A stretch of DNA of 36,737 nt from Proteiniborus ethanoligenes (GCF_900107485.1 NZ_FNQE01000028.1:10482-47218); one strand, 5' to 3'. Positions 1-8,025 are shown, counted from the stretch's first letter. The notes: generated from the letters alone by a model not told the origin. Numbers and translations are program-made.

Positions 1-56
1 GCGTTTGACCTACCAACGATTTCCTGATAAAAGCATTCAGGAAATCGGGTTAGGTC
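1..56 (-). repeat. Hairpin repeat family 1, copy A
   Basis: Imperfect palindrome: arms at 7-27 and 37-56 pair almost completely around a loop of about 9 nt. Read on the minus strand it begins GACCTAACCCGATT and ends GGTAGGTCAAACGC. Copies B (36236-36284) and C (36531-36582) near the 5S gene share these ends and a loop close to ATGCTTTT, but the middle of the stem differs while staying paired. It lies directly downstream of the T-box terminator and before the regulated gene, so it should be in the leader of read-through transcripts. It runs to the window edge and may continue. Confidence 0.75.
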
Positions 57-58
57 AT

Positions 59-306
59 AAAAAAACCTTCATCCCCAAAAGGGACGAAGGTTATATCCGC
101 GGTACCACCCTAATAGACTATAGATTATATAGTCCACTCTACATAAATAACGGTAACAACCGTCTAGACTTACTTTGTTCAGTCTAGAAGCTCTAGGATG
201 GGTTCAGTATTCATTGGGTTAGAAATCTTTCAGCCATGGATTTCTTCTCTGAGAACCTTAAATACTTACTATTTCCCTTCATTGCGTATTATTATCTAAT
301 TTATTA
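59..306 (-). promoter_or_regulatory. T-box riboswitch, proline specifier (CCC)
   Basis: Minus-strand leader that senses uncharged tRNA. The conserved T-box AGGGTGGTACCGCGG lies at 97-111, and its UGGU bulge fits an ACCA tRNA end, as in tRNA-Pro. The terminator (66-90) is a 10-bp stem CCTTCGTCCC/GGGGATGAAGG followed by seven U. In Stem I, AGTATT pairs with AATACT; below it AGTA faces GAA as in a loop-E specifier loop, and the next triplet is CCC (plus 200-202), a proline codon. A distal element GGCTGAAAGATTTC is also seen. The regulated gene is beyond the left edge and is inferred to be proS. That it is a T-box is near certain; the specifier reading is good but not folded computationally. Confidence 0.93.
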
Positions 307-312
307 ATGCTA

Positions 313-341
313 ATACTACTAGAAAATAATTATTTTGTCAA
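313..341 (-). promoter_or_regulatory. Sigma-A-type promoter of the T-box transcript
   Basis: On the minus strand TTGACA (plus 336-341) is followed after 17 nt by TAGTAT (plus 313-318). It sits just after the stop of the ABC permease gene, so the T-box transcript has its own promoter. No clear terminator separates it from the genes upstream, so read-through is also possible. Confidence 0.65.
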
Positions 342-370
342 TTATTTTTAGAGCTATTTTAAAATATATC

Positions 371-1546
371 CTATGCTCTAAAAATCACCGATTCTTTCTT
401 AAACATGTTCACCGTCAAAAACAAGGATGCAACTATATATACTACAGTCCAAGCTAAAACTATCAGTATATGGATTGGATTTACTATTAGTACAATAGCT
501 TCCTTGATAATAGCTATTGTATTTATTATTGGGATGTGGAAGTATACTTCTGGTACAGCCTTTCCATCCAGATACATTGTAGCATATGCAGGTATTAATA
601 GTATTATTGATAAAGGAGCTAAATATGTTTGAGCTTCTTTAAAATTTCTTGCATAAAAGCTAATAGTTAGCTCTATTCCACTAAATACTAAGTTTAGACC
701 TACGCAAAATAATCCTATGGTTAAAATAGAGCTAAGTGGTAGAGCAATCCCTGTCCCTAGAAAATCAGGATTCATTACTGATGCTATAAAAAAGCCTATT
801 AAAGAAGCAACAGTTCCTATGACACCAGCTATAAATACTGCTAAGTACTTACCGCCTAGGATAGATAATCTACTTGCCTTAGTAGTTAGAAGAGGCTCTA
901 GTGTTTGTCTTTCTTTTTCACCAGCACCTAAATCGGTAGCTGCTGCTATTCCACTTATTGCAGAATATATTGTAATCAACATAGGAAATATCATTGAAAA
1001 TATCATTAACCCTATTCCACCATCTTTAGAAACAGATGTACTCTCAATAGCTATCGCTTTTAATGATTCCAAGTCTACGCCTATGGCTTTAAGCCTTTCA
1101 TTTGTTATGCTTTCAGAATAGCTTTCTATAAGCCTAACAAGTCTAGATGTTGCCATGTCTGACTTTGAGCTAGATTGATCATATTTTATTTTAATATTGC
1201 CCATGGTTCCGCTTTCTATTCTCTCATCAAATCCCTTTTCGATTTCAACTATAGCCTTAATATCTAATTCTTCTAAGGCTTTGTCTGGATCATCAGTATT
1301 CATAATATTTATCTGACCTGTTTCTTTTAAATATTCTTCTAATTTTGCTTCGCCATTGCTTATCAGTACAATATCTATTGGCTTTTGTTCATCATTTATC
1401 ATTTCAGAAGCACCTAAACCTAAGGCAAATGCCATAATAGGGAATATGAGTATAGGTATTATGATGCTAGAAATAATTGTTTTCCTATCCCTAAATGTGT
1501 CCTTCAGCTCTTTTTTAAGCACAATCATCATATATTTAATATCCAT
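371..1546 (-). CDS. ABC-2 type transporter permease (NatB-like)
   Basis: Membrane subunit of an ABC exporter in the ABC-2/NatB style. About 391 residues: one hydrophobic segment near residues 25-45, a large polar domain to about residue 180, then five or more membrane segments to the C-terminus. The motif AGEKERQTLEPLLTT before the second membrane segment is typical of this permease family. ATG at 1546 was chosen because AGGTG lies six bases upstream; a GTG three codons earlier overlaps that site. The start overlaps the end of the ATPase gene by 11 bp, so the two are translationally coupled partners. The substrate cannot be told; NatAB of Bacillus exports sodium, but relatives export drugs or peptides. 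Confidence 0.88.
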   Translation of the reverse strand: MDIKYMMIVLKKELKDTFRDRKTIISSIIIPILIFPIMAFALGLGASEMINDEQKPIDIVLISNGEAKLEEYLKETGQINIMNTDDPDKALEELDIKAIVEIEKGFDERIESGTMGNIKIKYDQSSSKSDMATSRLVRLIESYSESITNERLKAIGVDLESLKAIAIESTSVSKDGGIGLMIFSMIFPMLITIYSAISGIAAATDLGAGEKERQTLEPLLTTKASRLSILGGKYLAVFIAGVIGTVASLIGFFIASVMNPDFLGTGIALPLSSILTIGLFCVGLNLVFSGIELTISFYARNFKEAQTYLAPLSIILLIPAYATMYLDGKAVPEVYFHIPIINTIAIIKEAIVLIVNPIHILIVLAWTVVYIVASLFLTVNMFKKESVIFRA

Positions 1547-2267
1547 TTTTTTCACCTACCAAGCTTACAAATATATCCTCAAAATTATGGCTATTATATT
1601 TATTCTTTAATCCATCTAAAGTAGATATCTCTATTAGATTACCCTTGTTTATTATCCCTATTACATCGCACAGCTTCTCCACTTCATTCATGGAGTGACT
1701 TGAAAAAATAATTGTTTTCCCTTCCTTTTTTTGGTCTAATATAAAATCGTGTACTATTCTTACCGATGTGACGTCTAATCCAGAAGTAGGCTCATCCAAT
1801 AGCATTATATTTGGGTCATGTACTATACTCCTAGCAATAGATACTTTTTGCTTCATTCCTTTGGAAAATTTACCAACTCTTCTATCTATATATTCTTCCA
1901 TGTCTAGTTTTTTAGCCAAGTCATTTGTTCTCCTTGAGATATACTCCTTGCTCATACCATTAAGTAGTCCAAAATATTCAATATTTTCTCTAGCTGTTAG
2001 CCTATCATAAAGTCCAGTATCTCCACCAAACAATATTCCTATTTTCCCCCTCACATCATCAGGTTGACTTACTAAGTCTAAGCCATCTATTAAGGCTGTA
2101 CCTGATGTTGGCTTTATCATAGTTGCTAGCATTCTTAGTGTAGTAGTCTTTCCTGCACCATTTTCGCCAAGCAATCCAAAAACAGTTCCTCTCTCTACTT
2201 CAAAAGATATTCCTTTAACAGCTTCTACCTCTTTGTATTTTTTGCTTAGATTTTTTACTTTTATCAA
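1536..2267 (-). CDS. ABC transporter ATP-binding protein (NatA-like)
   Basis: Cytoplasmic ATPase partner of the adjacent permease. It has Walker A GENGAGKTT, signature FSKGMKQKVSIARS, Walker B IMLLDEPTSGLD and a switch His in FSSHSMNEVE: a complete ABC domain in 243 residues. The start is set at TTG 2267 because a strong GGGGGG site lies eight bases upstream and the protein then begins MIKVKNLSKKYK, usual for the family; the longer reading to 2294 would cover that site. It lies 39 bp after ispF and probably shares its transcript. Function as an exporter ATPase is secure, the substrate unknown. Confidence 0.92.
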   Translation of the reverse strand: MIKVKNLSKKYKEVEAVKGISFEVERGTVFGLLGENGAGKTTTLRMLATMIKPTSGTALIDGLDLVSQPDDVRGKIGILFGGDTGLYDRLTARENIEYFGLLNGMSKEYISRRTNDLAKKLDMEEYIDRRVGKFSKGMKQKVSIARSIVHDPNIMLLDEPTSGLDVTSVRIVHDFILDQKKEGKTIIFSSHSMNEVEKLCDVIGIINKGNLIEISTLDGLKNKYNSHNFEDIFVSLVGEKNGY

Positions 2268-2306
2268 TTTTATATTCCCCCCTTCAAACGGCATTATATT
2301 TTCTTA

Positions 2307-2783
2307 TTAATCTCTATTCTTTAGTAGACAAACAACCTGTGTTGATATGCCTTCTTCCCTGCCTTCAAACCCTAGCTTTTCAGTAGTTGTAGCTTTTATG
2401 TTTATGTTGCTTTTATCTGTATTTAGTACCCTAGCCATGTTTTCTCTCATACTATCTATATAAGGTGCTAGCTTAGGCCTTTGAGCAGCTATTACGCAAT
2501 CAACATTCCCTATTTCATAACCACATTCTACCATTAAGTTATATGTTTTTGCAAGCAATAGCATACTATCTATATCCTTGTATGAATTGTCTGTATCAGG
2601 GAAGTGCTTACCTATGTCCCCTAATGCTAGAGCACCTAATATGCTATCCATTATCGCATGAACTAGAACATCTGCATCAGAATGACCTAATAGTCCTCTT
2701 TCATGAGGTATATGGATACCACCTATTATTAACTTCCTGTTCTCTACTAGCTTATGCACATCATAGCCAATACCTATTTTCAA
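2307..2783 (-). CDS. ispF: 2-C-methyl-D-erythritol 2,4-cyclodiphosphate synthase
   Basis: MEP pathway enzyme that cyclises CDP-ME-2-phosphate to MEcPP and releases CMP. Family motifs are complete: GYDVH with metal ligands Asp8 and His10, [11 protein letters not shown] with the third metal His, and [16 protein letters not shown] at 2783 was chosen because GGAGG is eight bases upstream and this gives 158 residues starting [10 protein letters not shown], the usual length; an ATG two codons earlier is too close to that site. It follows ndk by 41 bp in the ispD-ndk-ispF run. The enzyme is normally a cytosolic homotrimer. Confidence 0.97.
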   Translation of the reverse strand: MKIGIGYDVHKLVENRKLIIGGIHIPHERGLLGHSDADVLVHAIMDSILGALALGDIGKHFPDTDNSYKDIDSMLLLAKTYNLMVECGYEIGNVDCVIAAQRPKLAPYIDSMRENMARVLNTDKSNINIKATTTEKLGFEGREEGISTQVVCLLKNRD

Positions 2784-2824
2784 GCTCATCGCCTCCCTAA
2801 AATCCAGGTGCATATTTTATAATA

Positions 2825-3220
2825 TTAAAACCAGATTGATATTTCTCTTTCTGCAGCTTCTACTGAGTCTGATGCATGAACTATATTTTCAGTCATTGTA
2901 TTGGCAAAATCTCCTCTAATAGTTCCTGGCTCTGCGTCTACAGGATTAGTTTTTCCATTAATATTTCTAACTAATTTTATTGCATTATTTCCTTCTACTA
3001 TCATAACCATAATACTTCCACCCATCATGTAAGAAACCAATTCTTCATAAAAAGGCTTTTCTCTATGCTCTATGTAATGCTTTTCAAGTGTAGCCTTGTC
3101 TGCTTCTATCATTCTGCACTCTACAATCTTTAAGCCTTTTCTTTCATATCTGCTTATTACCTCACCTATTAATCCTCTTTTAATCCCATCTGGTTTTACA
3201 ATAACCAATGTTCTTTCCAT
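2825..3220 (-). CDS. ndk: Nucleoside diphosphate kinase
   Basis: Transfers the gamma-phosphate from ATP to nucleoside diphosphates through a phospho-histidine. The 131-residue protein starts ERTLVIVKPDGIKRG and carries the active-site segment NIVHASDS (His at about 116), PGTIRGDFA, and the end SAEREISIWF-like AAEREISIWF; all hallmarks are present and the length is slightly short but normal for compact bacterial forms. A ribosome site AAGGAT lies before the ATG. It sits between ispD and ispF, which is unusual; one explanation is supply of CTP for IspD and recovery of the CMP released by IspF, but this is inference. Confidence 0.96.
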   Translation of the reverse strand: MERTLVIVKPDGIKRGLIGEVISRYERKGLKIVECRMIEADKATLEKHYIEHREKPFYEELVSYMMGGSIMVMIVEGNNAIKLVRNINGKTNPVDAEPGTIRGDFANTMTENIVHASDSVEAAEREISIWF

Positions 3221-3315
3221 AATAAATCCATCCTTTCTTATTGTTTAAATTTTCCCATACAATGAGTATGATTTTTTTGCTAGGGATCTCTTCTAAAAAC
3301 AACTACTCTATATAC

Positions 3316-4008
3316 TTACAGCAATAGCTCTGCAAGCTTTAAATCCTCAGGTGTAGTAATTTTTATATTTGCATAGGAGCCCTCTATAATTTTTACTTTA
3401 TGTCCTAGTCTTTCAACTAGCATACTATCATCAGTACCAATGAAACCCTCATCTTTTGCGTGTTTATAAGCCTTTAAAATCAATTCATATGAAAATGTCT
3501 GCGGCGTCTGAACAGCCCATAAGATTCTACGGTCTGGAGTATCTACTATATGGTTATTCCTGTCTACAATCTTTATTGTGTCTTTTACTCGTGTTCCTAT
3601 TACAGATGAACCATATTTTATAGCTGCATCAATGCTATTTAGAATATCGACATCTCTTATAAAAGGTCTTACACCATCGTGGATGAGGACTATACTACAG
3701 GATTTATTTACCGCCTTAAGTCCTTCATATACAGAATCCTGCCTTTCATCACCTCCACTTACAATATTGATTACTTTACTAAAATTGTATTTTTTAACTA
3801 CTTCCTCTAAACAATACTGTTTCTCTTCTTCTCTTGCTACTATTATTATTTCATCTATATATTCATTTTTTTCAAATTTTTCTATTGTATATGCCAATAT
3901 AGGCTTTCCTTTTAGAAGAATATACTGCTTATTAATATCAGCATTCATTCTTTTTCCCATTCCAGATGCAGCTATTACTACAGATATGTATCTGCCATTA
4001 TAAGACAT
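3316..4008 (-). CDS. ispD: 2-C-methyl-D-erythritol 4-phosphate cytidylyltransferase
   Basis: MEP pathway enzyme joining CTP and MEP to give CDP-ME. Nucleotide loop AASGMGKRM with the following NKQY, the central IHDGVRPF, and GTDDSMLVERLG near the C-terminus identify it; about 230 residues, as expected. ATG 4008 is preferred since GGAGGTG lies six bases upstream; a TTG at 4023 would put that site inside the gene. A TATAAT element (plus 4027-4032) is just upstream but no good -35 was found. It begins the ispD-ndk-ispF run; yacL upstream ends in its own terminator, so ispD probably starts a transcript. Confidence 0.96.
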   Translation of the reverse strand: MSYNGRYISVVIAASGMGKRMNADINKQYILLKGKPILAYTIEKFEKNEYIDEIIIVAREEEKQYCLEEVVKKYNFSKVINIVSGGDERQDSVYEGLKAVNKSCSIVLIHDGVRPFIRDVDILNSIDAAIKYGSSVIGTRVKDTIKIVDRNNHIVDTPDRRILWAVQTPQTFSYELILKAYKHAKDEGFIGTDDSMLVERLGHKVKIIEGSYANIKITTPEDLKLAELLL

Positions 4009-4109
4009 TTCACCCACCTCCAAGACATTATAACATAATTAGTATATTGAATATAGATTTTTTGAAAAAGCACTTTAAAAAACATAAAAAGTCCTGCTAC
4101 AAATGTTAA

Positions 4110-4129
4110 AACCCAGCTTGCGCTGGGTT
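4110..4129 (-). terminator. Rho-independent terminator after yacL
   Basis: Eight-bp stem AACCCAGC/GCTGGGTT with a four-base loop, followed on the minus strand by TTTTAAC. It separates yacL from ispD. Confidence 0.7.
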
Positions 4130-4149
4130 ATTATATATTATTAAAATAA

Positions 4150-5262
4150 TTATACCGCTTTATCAGTCATTGATTTCGGCTTTGCAAATATCATTCTGCC
4201 TGCAGCAGTTTGTAAAACACTAGTAACCATTACTCCTATTGTATCTCCAATATGTTTTTTACCACCATCTACCACTATCATAGTGCCATCATCTAAGTAT
4301 GCTACTCCTTGACCTGATTCTTTACCATCCTTTATTACTTGAACCACCATTTCTTCACCAGGAAGCACTACTGGCTTTATAGCGTTTGCCAGTTCGTTTA
4401 TATTTAATACATCAACTCCGTGAAATTCTGCTACCTTATTAAGATTGTAGTCATTAGTAACAACTTTTCCTTTGATAAACTGTGCAAGCTTTAATAATTT
4501 TGTATCTACTTCTTGAACGTCTTCAAAGTCCTTTTCATGAATCATGACTTCTATATCTAATTCTTTTTGTATTTTATTGAGAATATCTAATCCTCTACGA
4601 CCTCTGTTTCTTTTAAGAGAATCTGATGAATCAGCAATTTTTTGGAGTTCATCCAGTACAAATTCAGGTATTACTAAAGGGCCTTCTACAAAGCCTGTTT
4701 TGCAAATATCTGCAATTCTTCCATCGATTATAACACTGGTATCTAATATTTTAGGCAATACTTGATTTGTCGTCTTATTTCCCTTTTCCTTAGATCCACT
4801 TCTTTTTAGAGAGCTTAATGCACTAGTAAAATCATCTTTTTTCCTAGTAGGTACAGCTACACCAAAATATCCAGCTAAAATATAAAACATTATTGATAAT
4901 ACAGGTCCAACATAAGGAATCATACGAAATAAGGGACTTAAAAGATTAGCGATTAAAAGGCCAAGTACCAAACCTACTACTCCAAGAATTATATCAGAGG
5001 CTGGTATCTTTTGTATCTCACCTTCTACAGTACCGATTATTTTTTTGCCAATTTTTGTTATTTTAGGAGAAAGAATAAAAAATATAATACCAAAGACTAA
5101 ACCTAATCCTGCATAGCTATATGGCTTTATTCCTAAACCTTCTAAGAATTCAAGCAGCCCTACAGCTTCTAAGAGTGCCATTATACCTATACCAAGGGAT
5201 ATACCTAAAACTGTTAAAAAGAATCTAATTATTCTATTTGCTAATTTTGATTTGTTAACCAT
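4150..5262 (-). CDS. yacL: PIN/TRAM-domain membrane protein, YacL family
   Basis: 370-residue protein with four membrane segments in the first 145 residues (near 12-35, 48-65, 90-110 and 120-138), a cytoplasmic PIN-type nuclease fold from about 168 ([15 protein letters not shown], with acidic residues at [12 protein letters not shown] and [10 protein letters not shown]) and a TRAM RNA-binding domain at the C-terminus. The acidic residues for metal binding in PIN nucleases are present, so it may be an active membrane-tethered RNase; the true substrate is not known to me. GAGGAGGTGAAAGTAT precedes the ATG. Its place between carD and ispD is common in Firmicutes. Confidence 0.93.
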   Translation of the reverse strand: MVNKSKLANRIIRFFLTVLGISLGIGIMALLEAVGLLEFLEGLGIKPYSYAGLGLVFGIIFFILSPKITKIGKKIIGTVEGEIQKIPASDIILGVVGLVLGLLIANLLSPLFRMIPYVGPVLSIMFYILAGYFGVAVPTRKKDDFTSALSSLKRSGSKEKGNKTTNQVLPKILDTSVIIDGRIADICKTGFVEGPLVIPEFVLDELQKIADSSDSLKRNRGRRGLDILNKIQKELDIEVMIHEKDFEDVQEVDTKLLKLAQFIKGKVVTNDYNLNKVAEFHGVDVLNINELANAIKPVVLPGEEMVVQVIKDGKESGQGVAYLDDGTMIVVDGGKKHIGDTIGVMVTSVLQTAAGRMIFAKPKSMTDKAV

Positions 5263-5384
5263 ATACTTTCACCTCCTCGTATATTTATCTCCAATATATC
5301 AGTATACTATAACTAATTTACCACAAATTTCATTAAATAATACACCAATTAGCATTTTGTCATGAAAATGTAATAATTTTTGAA

Positions 5385-5414
5385 TAAAAAACAAGCGCCT
5401 ATCAAATAAGACGC
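5385..5414 (-). terminator. Probable terminator after carD
   Basis: On the minus strand a short GCGTCT/AGGCGC stem (with one G-U pair) is followed by TTGTTTTTTATT. It starts right at the carD stop codon. Confidence 0.5.
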
Positions 5415-5891
5415 CTACTTTACAATATTTTCAATTAGGTCTTCGGCTTCAACTTGTTCCATGTTTTTTGCAAGTACTATTTCGCTAACTAGCATTTGCT
5501 TCGCATTATTGAGCATTTTTCTCTCTCCTGTAGATAAACCCTTTTCTCTATCTCTGATGATAAGGTTTCTTACTACACCTGCTATCTCATAAATGTCTCC
5601 GCTTTTTATTTTATCCATGTTAGCTCTATATCTTCTATTCCAATTTTGCGGCATTTTAGTCTTGTCATCAGCTAATACTGCAAGAACCTGTTCAATCTCC
5701 TCATGATTTATCACTTCCCGAATTCCAATATCTTCAATGTTGTCAATAGGAACCATTACCTTCATGTCTCCCATCGGCATTTTCATTATATAATATTTTC
5801 TCTTTTTACCTAGTATTTCTTTTTCTTCTATTGCAATTATTATTCCCGCCCCATGCATCGGATAAACTATCTTATCTCCTATATCAAACAT
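5415..5891 (-). CDS. carD: CarD family transcriptional regulator
   Basis: RNA polymerase-binding protein: an N-terminal CarD/TRCF RNA-polymerase interaction domain (MFDIGDKIVYPMHGAGII) and a helical C-terminal DNA-contact domain. About 158 residues. In other bacteria CarD stabilises the open promoter complex, especially at rRNA promoters. ATG 5891 gives the usual MFDIGDKI start; a GTG three codons earlier is possible. No good ribosome site lies close: AAAGGAGGTGT is about 55 bases upstream (5947-5957) with a stem-loop between, described separately. It is divergent from a small plus-strand gene and has its own promoter with a palindromic -10 region. Confidence 0.93.
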   Translation of the reverse strand: MFDIGDKIVYPMHGAGIIIAIEEKEILGKKRKYYIMKMPMGDMKVMVPIDNIEDIGIREVINHEEIEQVLAVLADDKTKMPQNWNRRYRANMDKIKSGDIYEIAGVVRNLIIRDREKGLSTGERKMLNNAKQMLVSEIVLAKNMEQVEAEDLIENIVK

Positions 5892-5899
5892 AAAGTACA

Positions 5900-5957
5900 C
5901 CGTTATACGAAAGCCTACAAACTAAGCATAAGCTTTAATAACGGATACACCTCCTTT
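5900..5957 (-). promoter_or_regulatory. carD leader: strong SD followed by stem-loop
   Basis: On the minus strand a near-perfect ribosome site AAAGGAGGTGT is followed by a stem CCGTTAT/ATAACGG (plus 5938-5944 and 5900-5906) with inner pairs AAAGC/GCTTT and a loop of about 17 nt. The carD ATG comes 8 bases after the stem. If the stem folds, the SD is brought within usable distance of the ATG. The SD may instead serve a GTG-started 11-codon reading frame inside the stem-loop. Both readings are inference. Confidence 0.5.
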
Positions 5958-6036
5958 ACTATAGTTTAAATCTTAATGCAGTATATTTTTATGTCGCATT
6001 TTCCATTAGATAATAAAAATATAATAATATCCTAAT

Positions 6037-6069
6037 CTATAGTATACTATAGGTTCGTTAGAATGTCAA
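6037..6069 (-). promoter_or_regulatory. carD promoter with palindrome over the -10
   Basis: On the minus strand TTGACA (plus 6064-6069) is followed after 17 nt by TATACT (plus 6041-6046). The -10 is the centre of a perfect 16-bp palindrome CTATAGTATACTATAG (6037-6052). A second possible minus promoter, TTGACA-18-TAAAAT, lies at 6077-6106. The leader would be about 140 nt. Confidence 0.6.
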
Positions 6070-6099
6070 ATTATTTATTTTACCACATACACAGAAAGA

Positions 6100-6148
6100 T
6101 TGTCAACTTAATTTTAAATTGACAAAGCCATATTTTTATAAGTATAAT
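6100..6148 (+). promoter_or_regulatory. Promoter of the small plus-strand gene
   Basis: TTGACA at 6119-6124 and TATAAT at 6143-6148 with an 18-nt spacer. The -35 is one half of an inverted repeat TTGTCAA (6100-6106)/TTGACAA (6119-6125), whose other half forms a -35 for the opposite strand. This could be an operator or simply two back-to-back -35 elements. Confidence 0.65.
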
Positions 6149-6186
6149 TAATGTAAATATACAATTACATGAAATGAGGTGTTTTT

Positions 6187-6582
6187 ATGGATAATAGTAA
6201 TATTTGCGATAATTTTCAAAGCAAAGTTTCTAATGTTTTAATAAGGCATAAGAGTATTTTAGATATAATAACTAAGCTAGAAGAATCAAACTCTAAGGTT
6301 AATAGGGCTGTTGTTAAATCTGCAACCTCTTGCGGATGTATTTCCATAAATGCTTCTAGGCAGGACTATAGTAAAGATTCTTTGATAGAAATAAAGGATT
6401 CTTTGAAAAGTCATATAGAGGGAGAGCTTTGTGAAAACTGTAAAGAGAAAATAGAAGAAGAAATTGGTAAACATATGTTTTACATAGCCTCACTGTGCAA
6501 TAACTTTAATCTGAGCTTAGAAGAAATAGTCTTAAAGGAAATAGATACAATAAAAACATTAGGTATTTATAACTTATTATAA
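6187..6582 (+). CDS. Small conserved clostridial protein, function unknown
   Basis: 131-residue soluble protein with a clear ribosome site (GAGGTG) and a consensus promoter, divergent from carD. N-terminal helical part with RHKSILDIITKLEESNSKVNRAV, then a SCGCI motif near residues 49-52, a CENC motif near 82-85 in ELCENCKEKIEEEIG, and a C-terminal helix pair FYIASLCNNFNLSLEEIVLKEI. The C-terminal part recalls MazG-type helices by eye. I recall related clostridial proteins being labelled DUF1573, but cannot verify this. The four paired cysteines (CGC and CENC) could bind metal or form disulfides. No function is claimed. Confidence 0.85.
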   Translation: MDNSNICDNFQSKVSNVLIRHKSILDIITKLEESNSKVNRAVVKSATSCGCISINASRQDYSKDSLIEIKDSLKSHIEGELCENCKEKIEEEIGKHMFYIASLCNNFNLSLEEIVLKEIDTIKTLGIYNLL

Positions 6583-6629
6583 ACTATTATAAAATTAAAG
6601 AAGTGTAGAACTTCCCTACATACTATAAT

Positions 6630-6653
6630 AAATGGGTCTAAATAGACCCATTT
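6630..6653. terminator. Bidirectional terminator between convergent genes
   Basis: Perfect stem AAATGGGTCTA/TAGACCCATTT with a two-base centre, between the ends of the small plus-strand gene (6582) and radA (6657). It can serve both strands. Confidence 0.75.
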
Positions 6654-6656
6654 ATG

Positions 6657-8015
6657 CTATCTTGCTAAGACTATGTCTAATGCCTGAATTATATTTGTAA
6701 CTCCAATAATATTTATATTCTCTATATTGTCTAACCCCTTAAGATTAGATTTTGGTATAACTGCGGTTTTAAAGCCCATCTTGCTAGCCTCTTTAAGCCT
6801 TTTTTCTATAAAGCTTACAGTTCTTAATTCACCTGTTAAGCCTACTTCCCCTATAGCTATGGTATTAGAGTCTATTGCAACATCCTTAAAGCTAGATGCT
6901 AATGCGCATACTATACCTAAATCCATTGCAGGCTCTTTGATTTGAATTCCACCTACTATGTTTATATAAGCATCATAGCTTTGCATTTCTAATCCTGCTT
7001 TTTTTTCTAATACTGCAAGCATAAGAACTACTCTGTTATAGTCAATGCCTGTAGCCACTCGTCTTGGCATACCAAAGGCAGTATGACTTACTAAGGCTTG
7101 AACCTCTACTAGCATAGGTCTTGTTCCTTCCATGCTTGGTACAACTATGGTTCCTGCAGTATTTAAGGGTCTACCTGCTAAGAGCATTTCTGAAGGATTC
7201 TCGACTTGAACAAGTCCTATGTCCCTCATTTCAAATATTCCTAATTCATTTGTGGAGCCAAATCTATTTTTTACTCCTCTTAAAATCCTATATGTATGAT
7301 GTCTTTCTCCTTCAAAATATAGTACAGCATCCACCATATGCTCCAGAACCCTTGGACCTGCTATAGAGCCTTCCTTAGTCACATGGCCTACTATAAATGT
7401 GGCCATATCCCTAGTTTTGGCTAACCTCATTAAAAGGGATGTGGTTTCCCTTACTTGACTTACACTTCCAGGAGCAGACTCCAAGCTTGGACTATAAACA
7501 GTTTGAATTGAATCTATTACTAGCAAATCAGGACTCAAGTTATCAATTGCACTAGTTACAATATCCATATTTGTTTCTGATAAGAGATATAGCTCCTGTG
7601 CTTGAACACTAAGTCTATCTGATCTTAGCTTAATTTGCTTTGCAGATTCCTCTGCTGATACATATAATACTTTAAGTCCTTGGCTAGAAATATTATTTGC
7701 TACTTGTATTAGCAGCGTTGATTTGCCTATTCCAGGATCTCCTCCTACTAGGGTAAGAGAGCCTTTAACTAAGCCACCGCCCAAAACCCTATCTAGCTCT
7801 TGAAGTCCTGTTGTTATTCTATATTCCTCATTAGTTTTGATATCAACAACTTTTTCTACTTTAGCATCTACAATGGCATTAGATACTTTTGTTGTTCTAT
7901 CTGTAACCTCTTCAACAAAAGTATTCCAGCCTTCACATGAAGGGCATTTACCAAACCATTTAGGAGTTTCATAGCCACAATCTTGACATATGTATTTTAT
8001 CTTTAACTTAGCCAT
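6657..8015 (-). CDS. radA: DNA repair protein RadA
   Basis: RecA-like ATPase that helps branch migration in recombinational repair. 452 residues: zinc finger at 10-27 (CQDC and CPSC), Walker A GDPGIGKST at 92-100, the RadA motif KNRFGSTNE near residue 255, and a Lon-protease-like C-terminal domain without its catalytic Ser-Lys pair as is usual for RadA. GGAGG lies before the ATG. It begins 10 bp after the unknown gene at 8026-8466 and probably shares its transcript. In many Firmicutes radA is followed by disA; here it is followed by a terminator and a convergent gene. Confidence 0.97.
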   Translation of the reverse strand: MAKLKIKYICQDCGYETPKWFGKCPSCEGWNTFVEEVTDRTTKVSNAIVDAKVEKVVDIKTNEEYRITTGLQELDRVLGGGLVKGSLTLVGGDPGIGKSTLLIQVANNISSQGLKVLYVSAEESAKQIKLRSDRLSVQAQELYLLSETNMDIVTSAIDNLSPDLLVIDSIQTVYSPSLESAPGSVSQVRETTSLLMRLAKTRDMATFIVGHVTKEGSIAGPRVLEHMVDAVLYFEGERHHTYRILRGVKNRFGSTNELGIFEMRDIGLVQVENPSEMLLAGRPLNTAGTIVVPSMEGTRPMLVEVQALVSHTAFGMPRRVATGIDYNRVVLMLAVLEKKAGLEMQSYDAYINIVGGIQIKEPAMDLGIVCALASSFKDVAIDSNTIAIGEVGLTGELRTVSFIEKRLKEASKMGFKTAVIPKSNLKGLDNIENINIIGVTNIIQALDIVLAR

Positions 8016-8025
8016 ATAAATCCTC

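Noticed and set aside
5-187. 60-codon plus-strand frame at the left edge
   Set aside because: It runs through the T-box antiterminator and terminator on the opposite strand.
206-212. UAC (tyrosine) as T-box specifier
   Set aside because: This triplet is inside the AGTATT/AATACT stem; the loop-E GAA lies after it and is followed by CCC.
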